Below, in pieces: positions 6,236 through 7,258 of a stretch of DNA of 7,258 bases. Within the stretch, counting starts at the first letter, position 1; each line of letters begins with the position of its first letter. This DNA is from Pseudomonadota bacterium (GTDB lineage: Bacteria > Pseudomonadota > Alphaproteobacteria > Rhizobiales > Rhizobiaceae): contig JAEWHN010000083.1 in assembly GCA_023387775.1 (NCBI GenBank), positions 1 through 7,258 on the forward strand. The letters are read 5' to 3'. A program made the translations under genes and the position numbers. Below the pieces are notes generated by a model that made no database searches, was not told where the DNA came from, and was given only the letters and a program-made list of their open reading frames with translations.

Positions 6236-7201
6236 TTAGAGCAGACGGCCGAGGAACTCCTGCACCTCGCGACCCTGGCGAAAATCGCCGATGCGCTTGA
6301 TTTCCCAGTGCAGCCTTACGCCGGAATTCTCCAGCACGCGCGCGCGCACGGTTTCGCCTAGGTGCTCGAGATCATAGCCCGAGGCGCTGCCGGTGTTGAT
6401 CATGAAGTTGCAGTGCATCGGCGACATCTGCGCGCCGCCGATCATCAGTCCGCGGCAGCCGGCCCTGTCGATCTCCTTCCAGGCAGAACTGCCGTCTGGG
6501 TTCTTGAAGGTCGAGCCACCAGTCTTCTCGCGGATGGGCTGAACGGTTTCCCGGTGATGCTGAACGGCATCCATTGCGGCGCGGATCTCGTCCTGCCCTT
6601 CCGGATAGCCCTCGAACACGACCGAGGTGAAGATGAAGTCTGCCGGCACAGAAGAATGGCGGTAGGAGTAGCCCATGTCGGCGTTCGACAAGACGTGCAG
6701 ATTGCCTTGCCGGTCCAGCGCGCGCACTTCCACCACGCGTTCGCGCGTCTCGACGCCGTTGGCGCCTGCATTCATGCGCAGCGCCCCGCCGATGCTGCCC
6801 GGAATACCGTGATAGAAATGGAAGCCACCAATGCCTGCCTCAAGGGCCACGGCCGCTACGCGCTTGTCCGGCGCGGCGGCGCCCGCCTTGATGCGCGTGG
6901 GCGAGATGACCTCGACCTCGCCGAACCCCTTGGCCGATAGACGCACCACAAAGCCGCGGATGCCGCCTTCCCGCACCAGCAGGTTGGAGCCGATGCCGAC
7001 AATCGTGAGCGGAATTTCTTCAGGCACGGCCTTCAGGAAGGCCGCGAGATCCTCTTCGTCGGCCGGCTGGAAAAGCGCGTCCGCCGTGCCGCCGGCACGG
7101 AACCAGGTGATCTTTTCCATCTCGGCGTCTGAAGTGATCCGGCCGCGAAGTCCCGACAGACGGTCTCCGAGTTCGGCAAGCAGCTTTTCGCCCCGCGTCA
7201 T
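6236..7201 (-). CDS. murB: UDP-N-acetylenolpyruvoylglucosamine reductase (type II-like)
   Basis: MurB is a cytoplasmic FAD enzyme that uses NADPH to reduce UDP-GlcNAc-enolpyruvate to UDP-MurNAc, the second committed step of peptidoglycan synthesis. From the ATG at 7201 it has 321 residues. Motifs: TWFRAGGTA (32-40); the FAD-binding VGIGSNLLVREGGIRG (68-83); HGIPGSIGGALRMNAGANG (131-149); GYSYRHSS (177-184); GGSTFKNP (228-235) with catalytic Ser230; and LHWEIKRIG (297-305) with the conserved Glu300. The length and the GGSTFKNP form fit the shorter type II enzymes rather than the E. coli type. The frame is open to a GTG at 7243, but the ATG at 7201 overlaps the murC stop as ATGA and has GGAGG 4 nt upstream, so it is preferred. 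Translational coupling to murC is likely. Confidence 0.98.
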   Translation of the reverse strand: MTRGEKLLAELGDRLSGLRGRITSDAEMEKITWFRAGGTADALFQPADEEDLAAFLKAVPEEIPLTIVGIGSNLLVREGGIRGFVVRLSAKGFGEVEVISPTRIKAGAAAPDKRVAAVALEAGIGGFHFYHGIPGSIGGALRMNAGANGVETRERVVEVRALDRQGNLHVLSNADMGYSYRHSSVPADFIFTSVVFEGYPEGQDEIRAAMDAVQHHRETVQPIREKTGGSTFKNPDGSSAWKEIDRAGCRGLMIGGAQMSPMHCNFMINTGSASGYDLEHLGETVRARVLENSGVRLHWEIKRIGDFRQGREVQEFLGRLL

Positions 7202-7258
7202 ACCCCCTCCCCACCCAACTCCCTGGGCAACGCATATGCCCACTGCGTGATGTTGCCC
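7198..7258 (-). CDS. murC: UDP-N-acetylmuramate--L-alanine ligase MurC, C-terminal end only
   Basis: Only 19 codons plus the stop are inside the window. They read GNITQWAYALPRELGGEGV and end at TGA (7200-7198). GNITQWAYALP matches the typical MurC C-terminus, and murC is the expected gene directly before murB in this cluster. MurC is the ATP-dependent ligase that adds L-Ala to UDP-MurNAc. The stop overlaps the murB start by ATGA. The fragment is short, so the call depends on the tail motif and context together. Confidence 0.85.
   Translation of the reverse strand, partial: GNITQWAYALPRELGGEGV

Noticed and set aside
1..7258. CRISPR array, insertion sequence, tRNA, rRNA, phage or defence genes
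   Set aside because: No regularly spaced repeats, transposase frames, tRNA-like folds or foreign gene cassettes were seen; the window is a continuous core dcw cluster.

Overview
The window is a piece of the division and cell wall (dcw) gene cluster of an alphaproteobacterium, very probably of the order Hyphomicrobiales (Rhizobiales). The evidence is the gene order murC-murB-ddl-ftsQ-ftsA-ftsZ-lpxC, the long 564-residue FtsZ with a Pro/Gln-rich linker, the wording of the FtsZ GTPase domain, and the GC-rich composition. A Phyllobacteriaceae/Rhizobiaceae-type member is the best guess; the genus cannot be fixed by reading alone. All genes lie on the minus strand, so transcription runs from high to low coordinates.

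Layout in transcription order: the last 19 codons of murC (7258-7198) overlap the murB start by ATGA. murB (7201-6236) is followed by a 266-bp non-coding gap (6235-5970). Then come ddl (5969-5043), ftsQ (5055-4123; 13-bp overlap with ddl, GTG start with a strong ribosome binding site), ftsA (4126-2816; ATGA overlap with ftsQ) and, after 70 bp, ftsZ (2745-1051). A good intrinsic terminator sits just behind ftsZ (1022-988). A separate unit begins in the 292-bp gap with a candidate promoter (910-882) and leads to lpxC, which starts at TTG (758) and runs off the left edge.

The genes work together. MurC and MurB make cytoplasmic UDP-MurNAc peptide precursors, and Ddl supplies the D-Ala-D-Ala dipeptide. 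FtsQ, FtsA and FtsZ build and anchor the division machine. LpxC commits UDP-acyl-GlcNAc to lipid A, so peptidoglycan, septation and outer-membrane synthesis are encoded side by side.

No undescribed enzyme system is present; the coding content is ordinary core genome. The most interesting signal is non-coding: the gap upstream of ddl-ftsQAZ holds seven GANTC sites (the CcrM methyltransferase target of alphaproteobacteria) within 139 bp, four of them arranged as two perfect inverted-repeat pairs. My hand scan found only eight in the remaining roughly 7.1 kb. This suggests a methylation-sensitive, cell-cycle-linked control region for the division operon.
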